From an uncultured cyanobacterium (GTDB lineage: Bacteria; Cyanobacteriota; Cyanobacteriia; PCC-6307; Cyanobiaceae), in the NCBI GenBank assembly GCA_903882285.1, contig CAIRWM010000076.1, positions 1 through 51,348 on the forward strand: 51,348 nt of DNA. The letters run 5' to 3'. Position 1 is the stretch's first letter; each line of letters begins with the position of its first letter. Shown here piece after piece: positions 33,462 through 44,451 of the stretch. The position numbers and the translations under genes were made by a program. The notes beneath the pieces were generated by a model. That model searched no databases. It saw nothing but the letters and a program-made list of their open reading frames with translations, and was not told the origin of the DNA.

Positions 33462-34814
33462 ATGAGCCTCCCCGCTACCGATCCCTGCGTGCACTGCGGC
33501 TTTTGCCTGCCCACCTGCGCCAGCTATCGCGTGCTGGCCACGGAGATGGATTCTCCGCGGGGCCGCATCCACACCCTGAAGGCAATCGCCGCCGGTGAGC
33601 TCGAACTCGACGCCACGGTGGCCAGCCATTTCGACAGCTGCCTGGGCTGTTTCGCCTGTGTCAGCGCCTGCCCCTCCGGCGTGCGCTACGACGAACTGAT
33701 TGAGGCCACCCGGCCGAAGCTCAACGCGCCGGAGCTGCGCACTCCCGCCCAGCGGGCCTTCCGGCGGCTGCTCTTCTCCCTGCTGCCCTACCCGCAACGG
33801 CTGCGCGCCCTGCTGACACCGCTGCGGGCCTACGCCGGCACACCGCTGCAGGCCCTGGCCCGCCGCATCGGCCTCACCCGCCTGTTCGGGCCGGGCGTGG
33901 AGGCGATGGAGCGGCTGCTGCCGCCCCTGGAACCGGAGGCCTTCCGCGACGATGCGCCCGTGCTGGTGCCGGCCGAGGGAACGCGCCGCTACCGGGTGGG
34001 GCTGGTGCTCGGATGCGTGCAGCGCCTGTTCGATCCGGCAGTCAACAGCGCCGCCCTGCAGGTGCTGAGCGCCAACGGCATCGAGGTGGTGATTCCTCCG
34101 GCCCAGGGCTGCTGCGGGGCCGTCACCCACCACCAGGGCGAACTCGAGCAGACCCGAGAACTGGCCAGCGATCTGCTGCAGTGCTTCGACGCCGTGATCG
34201 GCCCGGGCCAGCCGGCCGGGCCCGAACCGCTCGATGCGGTGCTGGTGGCCGCCTCCGGCTGCGGCCACACCCTCAAGGCCTACAGCTCCCTGCTGGCCAG
34301 CGCCGGCAGCGAAGAGGCTGCCGCCAGCCCGGAAGCCGCCCTCGCCTTCGCCGGCCGCGTCGCCGACATCCAGGAGTTCCTCGAACGGGTGGGGCTGGCC
34401 GAGGCCTTCGCCGCGGCGCTGCAGCCGCTGCGGCACGGCGACGGCACCCCGGCCACGGCGGAGAGACCGCTCCAGGTGGCCTACCACGACGCCTGCCACA
34501 TGCTCCACGGCCAGGGCCTGCGCAACGAACCGCGCCAACTGCTGCGCCGCATTCCCCACCTGCGCATCATCGAAGCCACGGAGGCGGGCGTCTGCTGCGG
34601 CAGCGCCGGCATCTACAACCTGGTACAGCCCGAGGAGGCGGCCGAACTGGGGCGCATCAAGGCCGCCGATCTCAGCGGCAGCGGCGCCGACCTGGCTGCC
34701 AGCGCGAACATCGGCTGCAGCTTGCAGATCCGCCGTCATATGGAGGAGGCGCCCCGGCCGATCCCAGTGCTGCACCCGATCCAACTGCTGGCCCGCAGCC
34801 ACGCGGGCGGCTAG
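33462..34814 (+). CDS. glcF: Glycolate dehydrogenase iron-sulfur subunit (GlcF)
   Basis: About 450 residues. Two ferredoxin-type clusters lie in the N-terminal part, CVHCGFCLPTC and CLGCFACVSACP. Two CCG domains follow, GCCGAVTHH in the middle and VCCGSAGIYN near the end, as in GlcF and related heterodisulfide-reductase-like subunits. It passes electrons from glycolate oxidation (photorespiration). The ATG at 33462 was chosen; a GTG nine codons upstream is possible. Its stop overlaps the stop of the convergent kinase gene. glcE is 1.4 kb downstream and glcD is not in the window. Confidence 0.95.
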   Translation: MSLPATDPCVHCGFCLPTCASYRVLATEMDSPRGRIHTLKAIAAGELELDATVASHFDSCLGCFACVSACPSGVRYDELIEATRPKLNAPELRTPAQRAFRRLLFSLLPYPQRLRALLTPLRAYAGTPLQALARRIGLTRLFGPGVEAMERLLPPLEPEAFRDDAPVLVPAEGTRRYRVGLVLGCVQRLFDPAVNSAALQVLSANGIEVVIPPAQGCCGAVTHHQGELEQTRELASDLLQCFDAVIGPGQPAGPEPLDAVLVAASGCGHTLKAYSSLLASAGSEEAAASPEAALAFAGRVADIQEFLERVGLAEAFAAALQPLRHGDGTPATAERPLQVAYHDACHMLHGQGLRNEPRQLLRRIPHLRIIEATEAGVCCGSAGIYNLVQPEEAAELGRIKAADLSGSGADLAASANIGCSLQIRRHMEEAPRPIPVLHPIQLLARSHAGG

Positions 34815-36217
34815 ACAGCGGGACCCGGACCCTCCATACGGCGCCAGGCCTCAGCCAGGGTGTCGGCCTCGCCGAGGTTGCCGGGAAAGGTGAGCACGGG
34901 CAGCGCCGGCGGGGCACCACCCGCCAGCACGAGGGACAGGCCGGGCAGCAGCTGGCCCTGCAGGCGCACCACCGAACAACCCAGGCCGTCGGCCAGCAAC
35001 GTGTGGGTGGTAATGCCCCCCTTGCAGACCAGGTAGCCCAGCCGGGGGGCCAGGGCCGCGGCCAGCCGCGCCATGGTGGTGGCCAGCACCAGGCCCAGGG
35101 TGCGGCGTTCCGCCGCATGGCGACAGCGCAGCTCGCCCCGGCTGGTGAACAGCACCGGCGTGCGACCGCGCTGCAGGGCCTGATGCAACCGCTCCAGCCA
35201 CTCCGTCTCGAGCGAAGCCAGCAGCCGATCCGGCAGGGGACCCTCCAGCACCCGATGCAGGCGAGCCACCTGGAGTTCCACACCCTCACAGCCCGGCTCG
35301 GCCAGCAGCCACTCCAGCTGCCGGTCCGCCAGCGGCACGTGCGAGCCCACCAGCACCAGCCCCGGCCATGGCCCCTCGGCACCACCGCGGCGCAGCCCGG
35401 CCAGCCCTAAGGCATCCAGCGGCTGGGGCGGCAGAGCGGCGAGGGCGCCCAGCAGGCTGGCGGCGCTCTGGATCAGAAGGCGCCGCGGCCGCAGACCCGC
35501 CTCCAGGCCCCCCTCCAGCTGCGCCGGCGCCTGCAGGCGTCGCACCGCCGCCGCCAGGGCCCGCAGATGGCGGGGTTCGCTGGCATCCACCGCCACAATC
35601 CCGTTGCCTTCCAGGGCCGCGAGGCGCCGACACAGGGCCGGCAGCGGCTCCTCCAGCTCCGCCAAGGACAGGCGCTGCACCGCCGTCGCCGCTACACGGC
35701 CGCCGCTCTTCTCCTCCACCCAGTCGGGCAGATGGCTGCTGGAGTAGCCGAACAGGCCGTCGCGGGCGAAAGCGGTCTCATGCACCGGCTGGCCGTACAG
35801 GCGGTGAATCCCGGCCACGGTGGTGCGCCCCCCCTCCAGGAAGGCCGGCACCAACAGGGTGGCGTCGAAGGGGCCTAGCTCGGCGCTGATCGTCTCCACC
35901 TCAAGCGGGAAATGACCGCGCAGGGTGGAATCGCCGCGGCTCACCAGCAGCCAGCGGTCGAGCACCCCCTCGGCGCGCGCCGCCGCCAGAGCGGGCCGCA
36001 GGGCCCGGCAGATCCGCCGCAGCCGCTGCGCCGCAGCCTCCGGGTCGAGGGCACGCACATTGGCGAGCACGAACAGCAGCGGCGAGGGATCCCGCAGGCC
36101 CGCCGCCAGGGTCGCCGCATCCCAGCGCAACAGCAGCGGTGCGCCATGCACGGTCTGGGAACCGGTGGGGTCGTCATCGATCACGACGACCTTCAAGCCC
36201 TGAGGCACCTGCTGCAT
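34811..36217 (-). CDS. Four-carbon acid sugar kinase family protein (DUF1537/OtnK-like)
   Basis: A 468-residue protein. The N-terminal signature is VVVIDDDPTGSQTVHG, then LVSRGDSTLRGHFPLE in the first domain. The C-terminal nucleotide-binding domain has SRGELRCRHAAERR and the glycine-rich KGGITTHT. Known members phosphorylate D-threonate, D-erythronate or 3-oxo-tetronates at O4. None of the usual partner genes (PdxA2, OtnC, OtnI) is nearby. Instead it sits on the opposite strand between glcF and glcE, overlapping glcF by a shared CTAG and leaving 17 bp to glcE. The substrate here is unknown. Confidence 0.85.
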   Translation of the reverse strand: MQQVPQGLKVVVIDDDPTGSQTVHGAPLLLRWDAATLAAGLRDPSPLLFVLANVRALDPEAAAQRLRRICRALRPALAAARAEGVLDRWLLVSRGDSTLRGHFPLEVETISAELGPFDATLLVPAFLEGGRTTVAGIHRLYGQPVHETAFARDGLFGYSSSHLPDWVEEKSGGRVAATAVQRLSLAELEEPLPALCRRLAALEGNGIVAVDASEPRHLRALAAAVRRLQAPAQLEGGLEAGLRPRRLLIQSAASLLGALAALPPQPLDALGLAGLRRGGAEGPWPGLVLVGSHVPLADRQLEWLLAEPGCEGVELQVARLHRVLEGPLPDRLLASLETEWLERLHQALQRGRTPVLFTSRGELRCRHAAERRTLGLVLATTMARLAAALAPRLGYLVCKGGITTHTLLADGLGCSVVRLQGQLLPGLSLVLAGGAPPALPVLTFPGNLGEADTLAEAWRRMEGPGPAV

Positions 36218-36234
36218 GGCACCATCGTGCCGTG

Positions 36235-37455
36235 ATGCGCCCCGAGTCCAACGAGCTGGATGCGCTGGTGCGCGAGCTGCACCGGCAGGGCACGGCGTGG
36301 CTGCCCAGCGGGCTCGGCAGCCGCCTCGACTGGGGGGCACCGCTGCGTCAACGCTGCGAGCCCCTGAGCTGCGCTGAGCTGCGCGGCATCGTCGAACACA
36401 ACCCGGGCGACTTCACCATCAGCGTCCGCGCCGGCACACCACTGGTGGAGGTCCAGGAGGCCCTGGCCCACCACCGGCAGTGGCTGGCCCTCGATCTGCC
36501 CTGGGGCAGTGCCACGACCGCAACCAGCACCGGCAGCATCGGCGGCCTGGTGGCCCGGGGGCTCTCCGGCGGCTACCGCCAGCGCCATCTGGGGGTGCGC
36601 GACCAGCTGATCGGGCTGCAGCTGCTGCGCGCCGATGGCGTCCGGGCCCGCGCCGGCGGCCGGGTGGTGAAGAACGTGGCCGGCTACGACCTGATGCGGT
36701 TGTTCTGCGGCAGCTGGGGGTCCCTCGGGCTGATCACGGAGGTCACCCTGCGCACCCAGCCCCTGCCCCCCGTCCGCCGCGGCCTGCTGTTGCAGGGGTC
36801 GCTGGCGGAGCTGGCCGCCCTGAGCCGCTGGCTGCTGCACTCCTGCCTCACCCCCGAACGGATCGATCTCTGGAGCGCAGCGCTGGCGGCTGCCGCCGGC
36901 CTGGAGGCCCAGGCCCTGCTGCTGATCGGCCTGGCCAGCGTGGAGGCCGGCAGCCTGGCCGACCAGATCGCCACCATCCGCCAGCGCTGGCCGGGAGCCA
37001 GCCAGGAGCTAGAGGCCGAGGCGATGGCGCCGCTGCTGGCCAGGTCCCGGGGCGAAGGCGGCAGCGCGGAGAGCACGGACTGGCTGCTGCGGCTGGGTGT
37101 GCCGGCCGACCGGGCCTGGGACCTGCTGGCCGGCCGCGACCTCGAGGGGCTGGCACTCGACCTGTCGGCAGGCAGCGGCATCGGCCTGGCCTGGCCCCTG
37201 CCCGCCGGGCCGGTAGCCAGCGCCTGCCTGGACGCCGGGCGCATCGCGGCCCTGCGGGAGCACTGCCGCCAGCTGGGCGGCTGGCTCACCCTGCTGCGCC
37301 AACCCGCCGGCAGCAACCTGCCCGCCTGGCAGGACGTCCCCTCAAGGCCGCTGATCGAGGCCGTAAAGCGACAGTTCGACCCGAAGCTGCAGCTGGCGCC
37401 AGGGCGCCTGCCCGGCGTAGCCGCCGGGCTTCAGGCCAACGGCTCGACGCGGTAG
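36235..37455 (+). CDS. glcE: Glycolate dehydrogenase FAD-binding subunit (GlcE)
   Basis: About 406 residues. The PCMH-type FAD domain shows ISVRAGTPLVEVQEAL, GSIGGLVARGLSGGYRQR and VVKNVAGYDLMRLFCGSWGSLGLI. The C-terminus is FDPKLQLAPGRLPG. GlcE works with GlcD and GlcF in membrane-associated glycolate oxidation. Start ATG at 36235 (a GTG lies directly before it). The gene is divergent from the kinase with 17 bp between their starts. Confidence 0.95.
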   Translation: MRPESNELDALVRELHRQGTAWLPSGLGSRLDWGAPLRQRCEPLSCAELRGIVEHNPGDFTISVRAGTPLVEVQEALAHHRQWLALDLPWGSATTATSTGSIGGLVARGLSGGYRQRHLGVRDQLIGLQLLRADGVRARAGGRVVKNVAGYDLMRLFCGSWGSLGLITEVTLRTQPLPPVRRGLLLQGSLAELAALSRWLLHSCLTPERIDLWSAALAAAAGLEAQALLLIGLASVEAGSLADQIATIRQRWPGASQELEAEAMAPLLARSRGEGGSAESTDWLLRLGVPADRAWDLLAGRDLEGLALDLSAGSGIGLAWPLPAGPVASACLDAGRIAALREHCRQLGGWLTLLRQPAGSNLPAWQDVPSRPLIEAVKRQFDPKLQLAPGRLPGVAAGLQANGSTR

Positions 37456-37479
37456 CGGCGGCACCAAAGGGGCCAGGGC

Positions 37480-38424
37480 TCAGGGACGCGCCGTCGCCGG
37501 CAGGGTGGCCAGCCACTCGAGCAGGGCCGCGTTCACCGGCGCGGGCACCTCGTCATGAGGACAGTGGCCCGCCTCCAGCACCAGCTCGCGGGTGGCGGCC
37601 GGGGCATGGCGCTGGAACTGAGCCCGCCGACCGGCCGCGTTGATCCAGGGGTCGCGGATGCCCCAGAGCAGCAGCAGCGGCGCCGTCAGCCCGGCGAAGA
37701 GCTCATCAAGCGGCTGGCCGCTGGGAATGTCGAAAACGGTGCGGAACACCCCGAATGCACCTGGATCCAGGGAAGGACGCCGGATCGACTCCACCAGGGC
37801 GTCATCAACATTGGTGCGATCGATGTACACCTGGTTGAGGGTGCGCCGGATCGTGGCCGGACGGCGCAGATTCTCGAACAGCAGCCGCTGCAGCACCGGA
37901 CTCTTGAGCAGCGCCGCCCCGATCGTGCGGCGGCTGATCGCCCCCCAGCCCTGCGGCGTCGCCTGCTCCTCGCGGAATGGCCCCGCCGCGTTCACCAGCA
38001 CCACCCCGGCCGCCCGCTCCCCCAGCGCGGCGCCGGCCGCCAGAGCCGCATAACCGCCGAGGGAGTTGCCCACGAGCACCGTGGGGCGGCCGATGCGCTC
38101 CTCGACGTAGGCCATCAGCTGGTCGCGCCAGAGGGCGCCGCCGTAGGCAAGACCCTGGGGCTTGGCACTGCGGCCGAAGCCGAGCAGGTCGAGGGCATGC
38201 ACCTCGTGACTGCGGCTGAGCTCCGGGATGTTGTGGCGCCAGTGGTCGGTGGAGGCGCCGAAGCCGTGCACCAGCAGGATCGCCGGGCCTTCGGGCCGCT
38301 CCGGCGCCTGGCGCAGGCTGTGCACCGGGTGACCCGAGAACGTCCAGCCGGACCCTGGGGCTTCAGGTGCCGGCGGGTTGGGGGCCGGCGCTGATCCTGC
38401 CTGCGGGGACGAAGCGGGGGGCAT
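37480..38424 (-). CDS. Alpha/beta hydrolase
   Basis: A 314-residue protein. Residues 1-25 are Pro/Ala-rich. The oxyanion strand is LLVHGFGASTDHWRHN. The nucleophile elbow is GNSLGGYAAL, the acid is in LLLLWGIRDPW and the catalytic His in EAGHCPHDE, forming a full triad. The substrate is unknown; similar proteins in cyanobacteria are annotated as generic hydrolases. ATG at 38424 (MPPASSPQAG). Confidence 0.9.
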   Translation of the reverse strand: MPPASSPQAGSAPAPNPPAPEAPGSGWTFSGHPVHSLRQAPERPEGPAILLVHGFGASTDHWRHNIPELSRSHEVHALDLLGFGRSAKPQGLAYGGALWRDQLMAYVEERIGRPTVLVGNSLGGYAALAAGAALGERAAGVVLVNAAGPFREEQATPQGWGAISRRTIGAALLKSPVLQRLLFENLRRPATIRRTLNQVYIDRTNVDDALVESIRRPSLDPGAFGVFRTVFDIPSGQPLDELFAGLTAPLLLLWGIRDPWINAAGRRAQFQRHAPAATRELVLEAGHCPHDEVPAPVNAALLEWLATLPATARP

Positions 38425-38478
38425 CGGGTCGCGGCGGCGGGGGCGGTGGCCGATGCTAGGGAGCCCAGCCTTGTGGCG

Positions 38479-38796
38479 ATGCCGCCGGATCTGACCTTCG
38501 CCGACTGGAGTCCGCTGCTGCCGGGTATCGCCCTCTGGGCACTGGCGCTCTACCTGCCGCTGAGCCTGCCGATCGGCCGCTTCGAGGAAACCCTCGCCGC
38601 CGGGCCGCTCGACACCGGCACCCAACAGCTGCTGCTGGTGCTCAGCAGCCTGGCCCTGGCCCTAGGGGTGGGGGTGGTGACCGAGCTGCTGCTCTGCTGG
38701 ACCCTGGGGCCAGGCTGGGCCTCCAGCCTGGGTCTGATGGCGGTGCTCTCGGGGCTGTTCTGGGCCGTCGCCAGCCGCCGCGATAGCGGAGGCTGA
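38479..38796 (+). CDS. Small membrane protein of unknown function
   Basis: About 105 residues, with two or three membrane helices. LLPGIALWALALYLPLSLP comes first, a loop with GRFEETLAAGPLD follows, then LLLVLSSLALALGVGVVTELLL and a last helix ending FWAVASRRDSGG. The start is uncertain: ATG at 38479, or GTG at 38473 which has GGGA at better spacing. I recognise no family; the pattern (short, well-formed helices) looks like a real cyanobacterial gene. Confidence 0.6.
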   Translation: MPPDLTFADWSPLLPGIALWALALYLPLSLPIGRFEETLAAGPLDTGTQQLLLVLSSLALALGVGVVTELLLCWTLGPGWASSLGLMAVLSGLFWAVASRRDSGG

Positions 38797-38809
38797 AACT
38801 CCCAACGCC

Positions 38810-39364
38810 TCAGCGCCAGTCGAGGCCGGGCAGCCAGGGCACGATCGCCGGCGTGACGGCCCGGTAGGCGGGATAGTCGGGATGGGAGCGGCAGAGGGCC
38901 CGCTCCTCGCGGCGGGCCTTACCGGCGAGCACGGCCGCCAGGGCCAGCAGCAGCAGGTGCAGCGGGCTGCCGAGGCGCAGCGCCTGACCCAGGGCCGCCA
39001 GCAGCAGAGCCTGGTAGAGCGGGTGGCGGCAGCGGCCATAGACCCCCTGCGTCACCAGGGCCGCACCGGGCATCGGCTCCGGCAGGGGGCTGAGGCTCGG
39101 GCCAAGGCGCCAGAAGGCCTGGGCCGCCAGCACCAGTCCCGCGAGCAGCAGCAGCCAGCCCAGCGCCACGAGCCAGGCCGGCCAGGCCAGGCCGAGGGCA
39201 ACCGGTGCGGGCCAGGCGGGCAGCAGCAGATCGGCGGCGATCAGCGCCAGTTGCGCCATCAGCCACCACTCGCCGTGGCGGTTGTCGCGCCAGCCGGCCC
39301 AGGTGAAGCCCCAGCGGCCCAGCAGGCCGAAGGAGCGCTCAACGTCAGAGAGGTTGTTCGACAA
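38810..39364 (-). CDS. Isoprenylcysteine/PEMT-type methyltransferase family membrane protein
   Basis: A 184-residue membrane protein with four or so helices. The family motif is GVYGRCRHPLYQ plus EERALCRSHPDYPAYRA, the S-adenosylmethionine-binding portion of ICMT/phospholipid methyltransferase-like proteins. The substrate is unknown in cyanobacteria. The start appears to be TTG at 39364, which overlaps the stop of the upstream antiporter by 20 bp, so the two are likely coupled. Confidence 0.85.
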   Translation of the reverse strand: MSNNLSDVERSFGLLGRWGFTWAGWRDNRHGEWWLMAQLALIAADLLLPAWPAPVALGLAWPAWLVALGWLLLLAGLVLAAQAFWRLGPSLSPLPEPMPGAALVTQGVYGRCRHPLYQALLLAALGQALRLGSPLHLLLLALAAVLAGKARREERALCRSHPDYPAYRAVTPAIVPWLPGLDWR

Positions 39365-40682
39365 CGGTCGCGGGAGCCGAGAGCACCACTCTGAGCAGGA
39401 TCGGCGCCAGGAAGGTGGTGCCGATCACCATCAGCAGGATGGCGGCCTCCAGGGCGGGAGTGAGCAGCCTCGCCTGAGTTCCGAGCCCCAAGAAGATCAG
39501 GCCCACCTCGCCGCGCGGCAACATGCCCAGTCCCACCACCAGCCGCCGGGTGGGCTCCTTGCTCCAGTAGCTCCAGCCCGTGGCCAGCTTGCCGACGATG
39601 GCAACCGCCAGAAGGAACAGCGCCACGACCAGGCCCTCCCGGTTGGCCGGATCGAAGGGGTTGAGCACCGAGAGATCCATGCCGGTGCCGATCAGCACGA
39701 AGAAGACGGTGGCGAACAGCGCCACCAGAGGCTTGACCGTCTCCTGAATCGCCTCAGTGTGCTTCGAACGGCTGAGGATCAGCCCGCCGGCAAAGGCCCC
39801 GAGGGCCGCCTCCAGGCCGATGGCCTGGGCGGCGAAGCAGCAGAGGCTCAGCACCACGAAACCGGCCACCACCACCTCGCCGGGGGCCTTGAGGCGATCG
39901 AGCAGCCAGTCGAAGGCCGGGGCAGCCGTGCGGCTGAGGTAGAGGGCCGCCGCCACGAACACCGCCGCCGCCACCACCAGCTTGATGATCGGGCCGGCGG
40001 AGAGGCCATCGCCGCCGGCGAGAGCCACCACCACCGCCAGGATCACGATGCCGAGGATGTCATCGAGCACGGCGGCACCGATCACGATCTGCCCCTCCCG
40101 GCTGCGCAGAAAGCCCAGTTCGCCGAAGACGCTGGCCGTGATGCCGATGCTGGTGGCCGTCATCGCGGCGCCGGCGAAGATCGACAGGATCAGCGAGACA
40201 TGGAACAGGTAGTACAGGCCGGCGGTGCCGAGCACAAAGGGCAGAACCACCCCGGTCACGGCCACCGTGGTGGCCTGCAGCCCCACCGCCATCAGTTCAT
40301 CGAGCTCACTTTCGAGGCCGGTGAGGAACAGCAGGGCGTAGAGGCCGAGCACCGACACCTGCTGCAGGCCGGGGAAGCTCTCGACGTAGAGCTGCTGCAC
40401 CATGTCGGGGGTGACGCCGGAGAGGGAGGCCACCAGATCGAGCAGCCACTGGTTGATCGCCACGCCCGTCTCGGGGGGCAGCAGTAGATGGGCTCCGGAG
40501 ACTCCGATTAGCACCCCGGCGACCAGCTCGCCGAGGATCGTCGGCAGCGACAGCCGCACCATCAGCTCCGCCATGGCGCGGGCGGCGATGAAAATCACCA
40601 GGAAGCGCCCCACCTGGATGAGGGTTTCGGCCACTTCCACCTGATGGTTGCCGAGCTCCAGGAACAGGGTGGGCAGGATCAT
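39345..40682 (-). CDS. Cation:proton antiporter, CPA2 family (NapA/KefB type)
   Basis: A 445-residue transporter with about twelve helices. The ion-binding acid pair is in AAVLDDILGIVILAVV, and an early helix has LPTILGELVAGVLIGVSGAH. There is no KTN/TrkA domain, so it is a NapA-like antiporter and not a full Kef channel. It would exchange Na+ or K+ for H+ at the plasma or thylakoid membrane. ATG at 40682. Confidence 0.92.
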   Translation of the reverse strand: MILPTLFLELGNHQVEVAETLIQVGRFLVIFIAARAMAELMVRLSLPTILGELVAGVLIGVSGAHLLLPPETGVAINQWLLDLVASLSGVTPDMVQQLYVESFPGLQQVSVLGLYALLFLTGLESELDELMAVGLQATTVAVTGVVLPFVLGTAGLYYLFHVSLILSIFAGAAMTATSIGITASVFGELGFLRSREGQIVIGAAVLDDILGIVILAVVVALAGGDGLSAGPIIKLVVAAAVFVAAALYLSRTAAPAFDWLLDRLKAPGEVVVAGFVVLSLCCFAAQAIGLEAALGAFAGGLILSRSKHTEAIQETVKPLVALFATVFFVLIGTGMDLSVLNPFDPANREGLVVALFLLAVAIVGKLATGWSYWSKEPTRRLVVGLGMLPRGEVGLIFLGLGTQARLLTPALEAAILLMVIGTTFLAPILLRVVLSAPATVVEQPL

Positions 40683-40794
40683 GCGGGCACAGGCCGACGG
40701 GGCCGAGCGTCTGGCGCGACCCTAAGCCGTGACGGCGGGGTGTTCGGTTGCTGATCTCACCGTCACGGGCGGGGGTGAAAACAGCAACCACCGC

Positions 40795-40800
40795 TACGGT
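40795..40800 (+). promoter_or_regulatory. Possible -10 element (TACGGT) of glgP
   Basis: TACGGT ends 35 bases before the glgP ATG. Between them lies AGGGAGG, a good Shine-Dalgarno. The spacer 40683-40835 holds no other feature I can see. Confidence 0.3.
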
Positions 40801-40835
40801 CGGGTGGAGAGATCTGTGGCAGGGAGGCACATCTC

Positions 40836-43355
<2,520 letters not shown>

Positions 43356-43363
43356 CCACACGC

Positions 43364-43400
43364 GGCGCATGGAGCTTCACGGTGGAAGGAGCTCCGCGCC
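43364..43400 (+). terminator. Possible terminator hairpin after glgP
   Basis: GGCGC-AT-GGAGCT pairs with AGCTCCGCGCC across a short loop, giving an 11-bp stem with a 2-base bulge. There is no T-run, so it is a weak candidate. It lies between the ends of convergent glgP and the next gene. Confidence 0.3.
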
Positions 43401-43409
43401 GATTGGGCC

Positions 43410-43916
43410 TCAGCGGCGGTCGGGCAAGTCCGGTGTCTGGTGCAGAAGGCGGTTGAGCCGCAGCCGGTCGGCGTTGAGCGGATCGGGTGCCAGTTCGCCG
43501 GAAACCTCGCGGAACTTCTTCTCCACCTCGTCCGGCACACGCACATCAAAGATTCGTTCCATCAAAGCTTCGATCGAGAACAGGTGGGCGTTGATGTTCT
43601 CCAGATCGGCCATCGCCTGCTGGAGGCCATCGCTATCGCCGTCGGCCTCATCTGCGCTAGCCGCCTCGGGGGTGGCGCTGACAGGGGCGGGGGTGGCCGG
43701 CTGGACCGGCTCGGCATCGCCGTGCTGCTTCTGAAGCTCTTCCAGCACCCGACCAGCCAGGGTGCGGAACGACTGCAGGGCAGCCCAGTTTAGCTCCTGC
43801 TGCTGACGCAGGCTGGGATTTTCACGGATCAACCGGTCGTGTTCCCGATAGAACCGCTGGCAATCAGGGCATTGGCAGGGCTCTTCCGGCACCGTATCCC
43901 TTGTACTCATTGACAT
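43410..43916 (-). CDS. Hypothetical protein with N-terminal Cys pair
   Basis: A 168-residue soluble, mostly helical protein. CQCPDCQRFYREHDRL near residue 14 may bind metal. Residues about 70-96 are a Pro/Ala/Glu/Asp-rich linker. A helical region follows, LQQAMADLENINAHLFSIEALMERIFDVRVPDEVEKKF in separate segments, with likely coiled-coil character. I know no function. It is convergent with glgP and looks real from its composition and the small spacer. Confidence 0.65.
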   Translation of the reverse strand: MSMSTRDTVPEEPCQCPDCQRFYREHDRLIRENPSLRQQQELNWAALQSFRTLAGRVLEELQKQHGDAEPVQPATPAPVSATPEAASADEADGDSDGLQQAMADLENINAHLFSIEALMERIFDVRVPDEVEKKFREVSGELAPDPLNADRLRLNRLLHQTPDLPDRR

Positions 43917-43941
43917 CCATCATGCCACCGACCGCGCCCGC

Positions 43942-44277
43942 TCACGCGGCCAGAGGGCCCCGACTGGAATCGTCCGCGCCGCTGCCGCGCTCGGGCGGCT
44001 CCAGGCAGGCCGAGAGGGGAATCTCGATCGAGCTGACCACGTTGATCACGTCCCGCAGCCGCATCGAATCGGCGAACCAGCCCATCGCCTGCTCCACATC
44101 GCCGCGACGCTCCGCGTCGCTGGCCTGATCCTCGTGGGCCTCGGCCAGCAGGGCCAGCCAGCAAAGACAGCGGGCCTGCACCACCGAGAGGTCGAGGTCG
44201 TCGGGCTGACTGGCGGCGATGCGCTCGCTCTCCTGTTGCACCAGGAGCCTCAGACGCAGGTCGTGAAGTTGGGTCAT
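43942..44277 (-). CDS. Hypothetical small helical protein
   Basis: A 111-residue protein from the ATG at 44277 (MTQLHDLRLRLLVQQESERI). It is helical, with VVQARCLCWLALLAEAHEDQA and MGWFADSMRLRDVINVVSSIEIPLS, and a flexible acidic end. No family is recognised. The frame extends further upstream without conserved features, and I took the ATG. It ends 26 bp before the gene at 43410-43916 begins, so the two may be cotranscribed. The 174 bp to the divergent GNAT gene show nothing else. Confidence 0.65.
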   Translation of the reverse strand: MTQLHDLRLRLLVQQESERIAASQPDDLDLSVVQARCLCWLALLAEAHEDQASDAERRGDVEQAMGWFADSMRLRDVINVVSSIEIPLSACLEPPERGSGADDSSRGPLAA

Positions 44278-44451
44278 CCGTGCTCGGGCGACTGGCGCCA
44301 CGCTAGCTGCGGTGGCCGGAATGGGAAGGGCGCCATCGGTAGCGCCTGCGACCGCCGCCCCAGCGGCTGCCGATCGCCGGGCGGCAGGCCGGGTCCAACA
44401 GCCGCAGATTGGAGTCAGCGGGCCTGAGTGCCCACCCTCTGAGCCGTAGCG

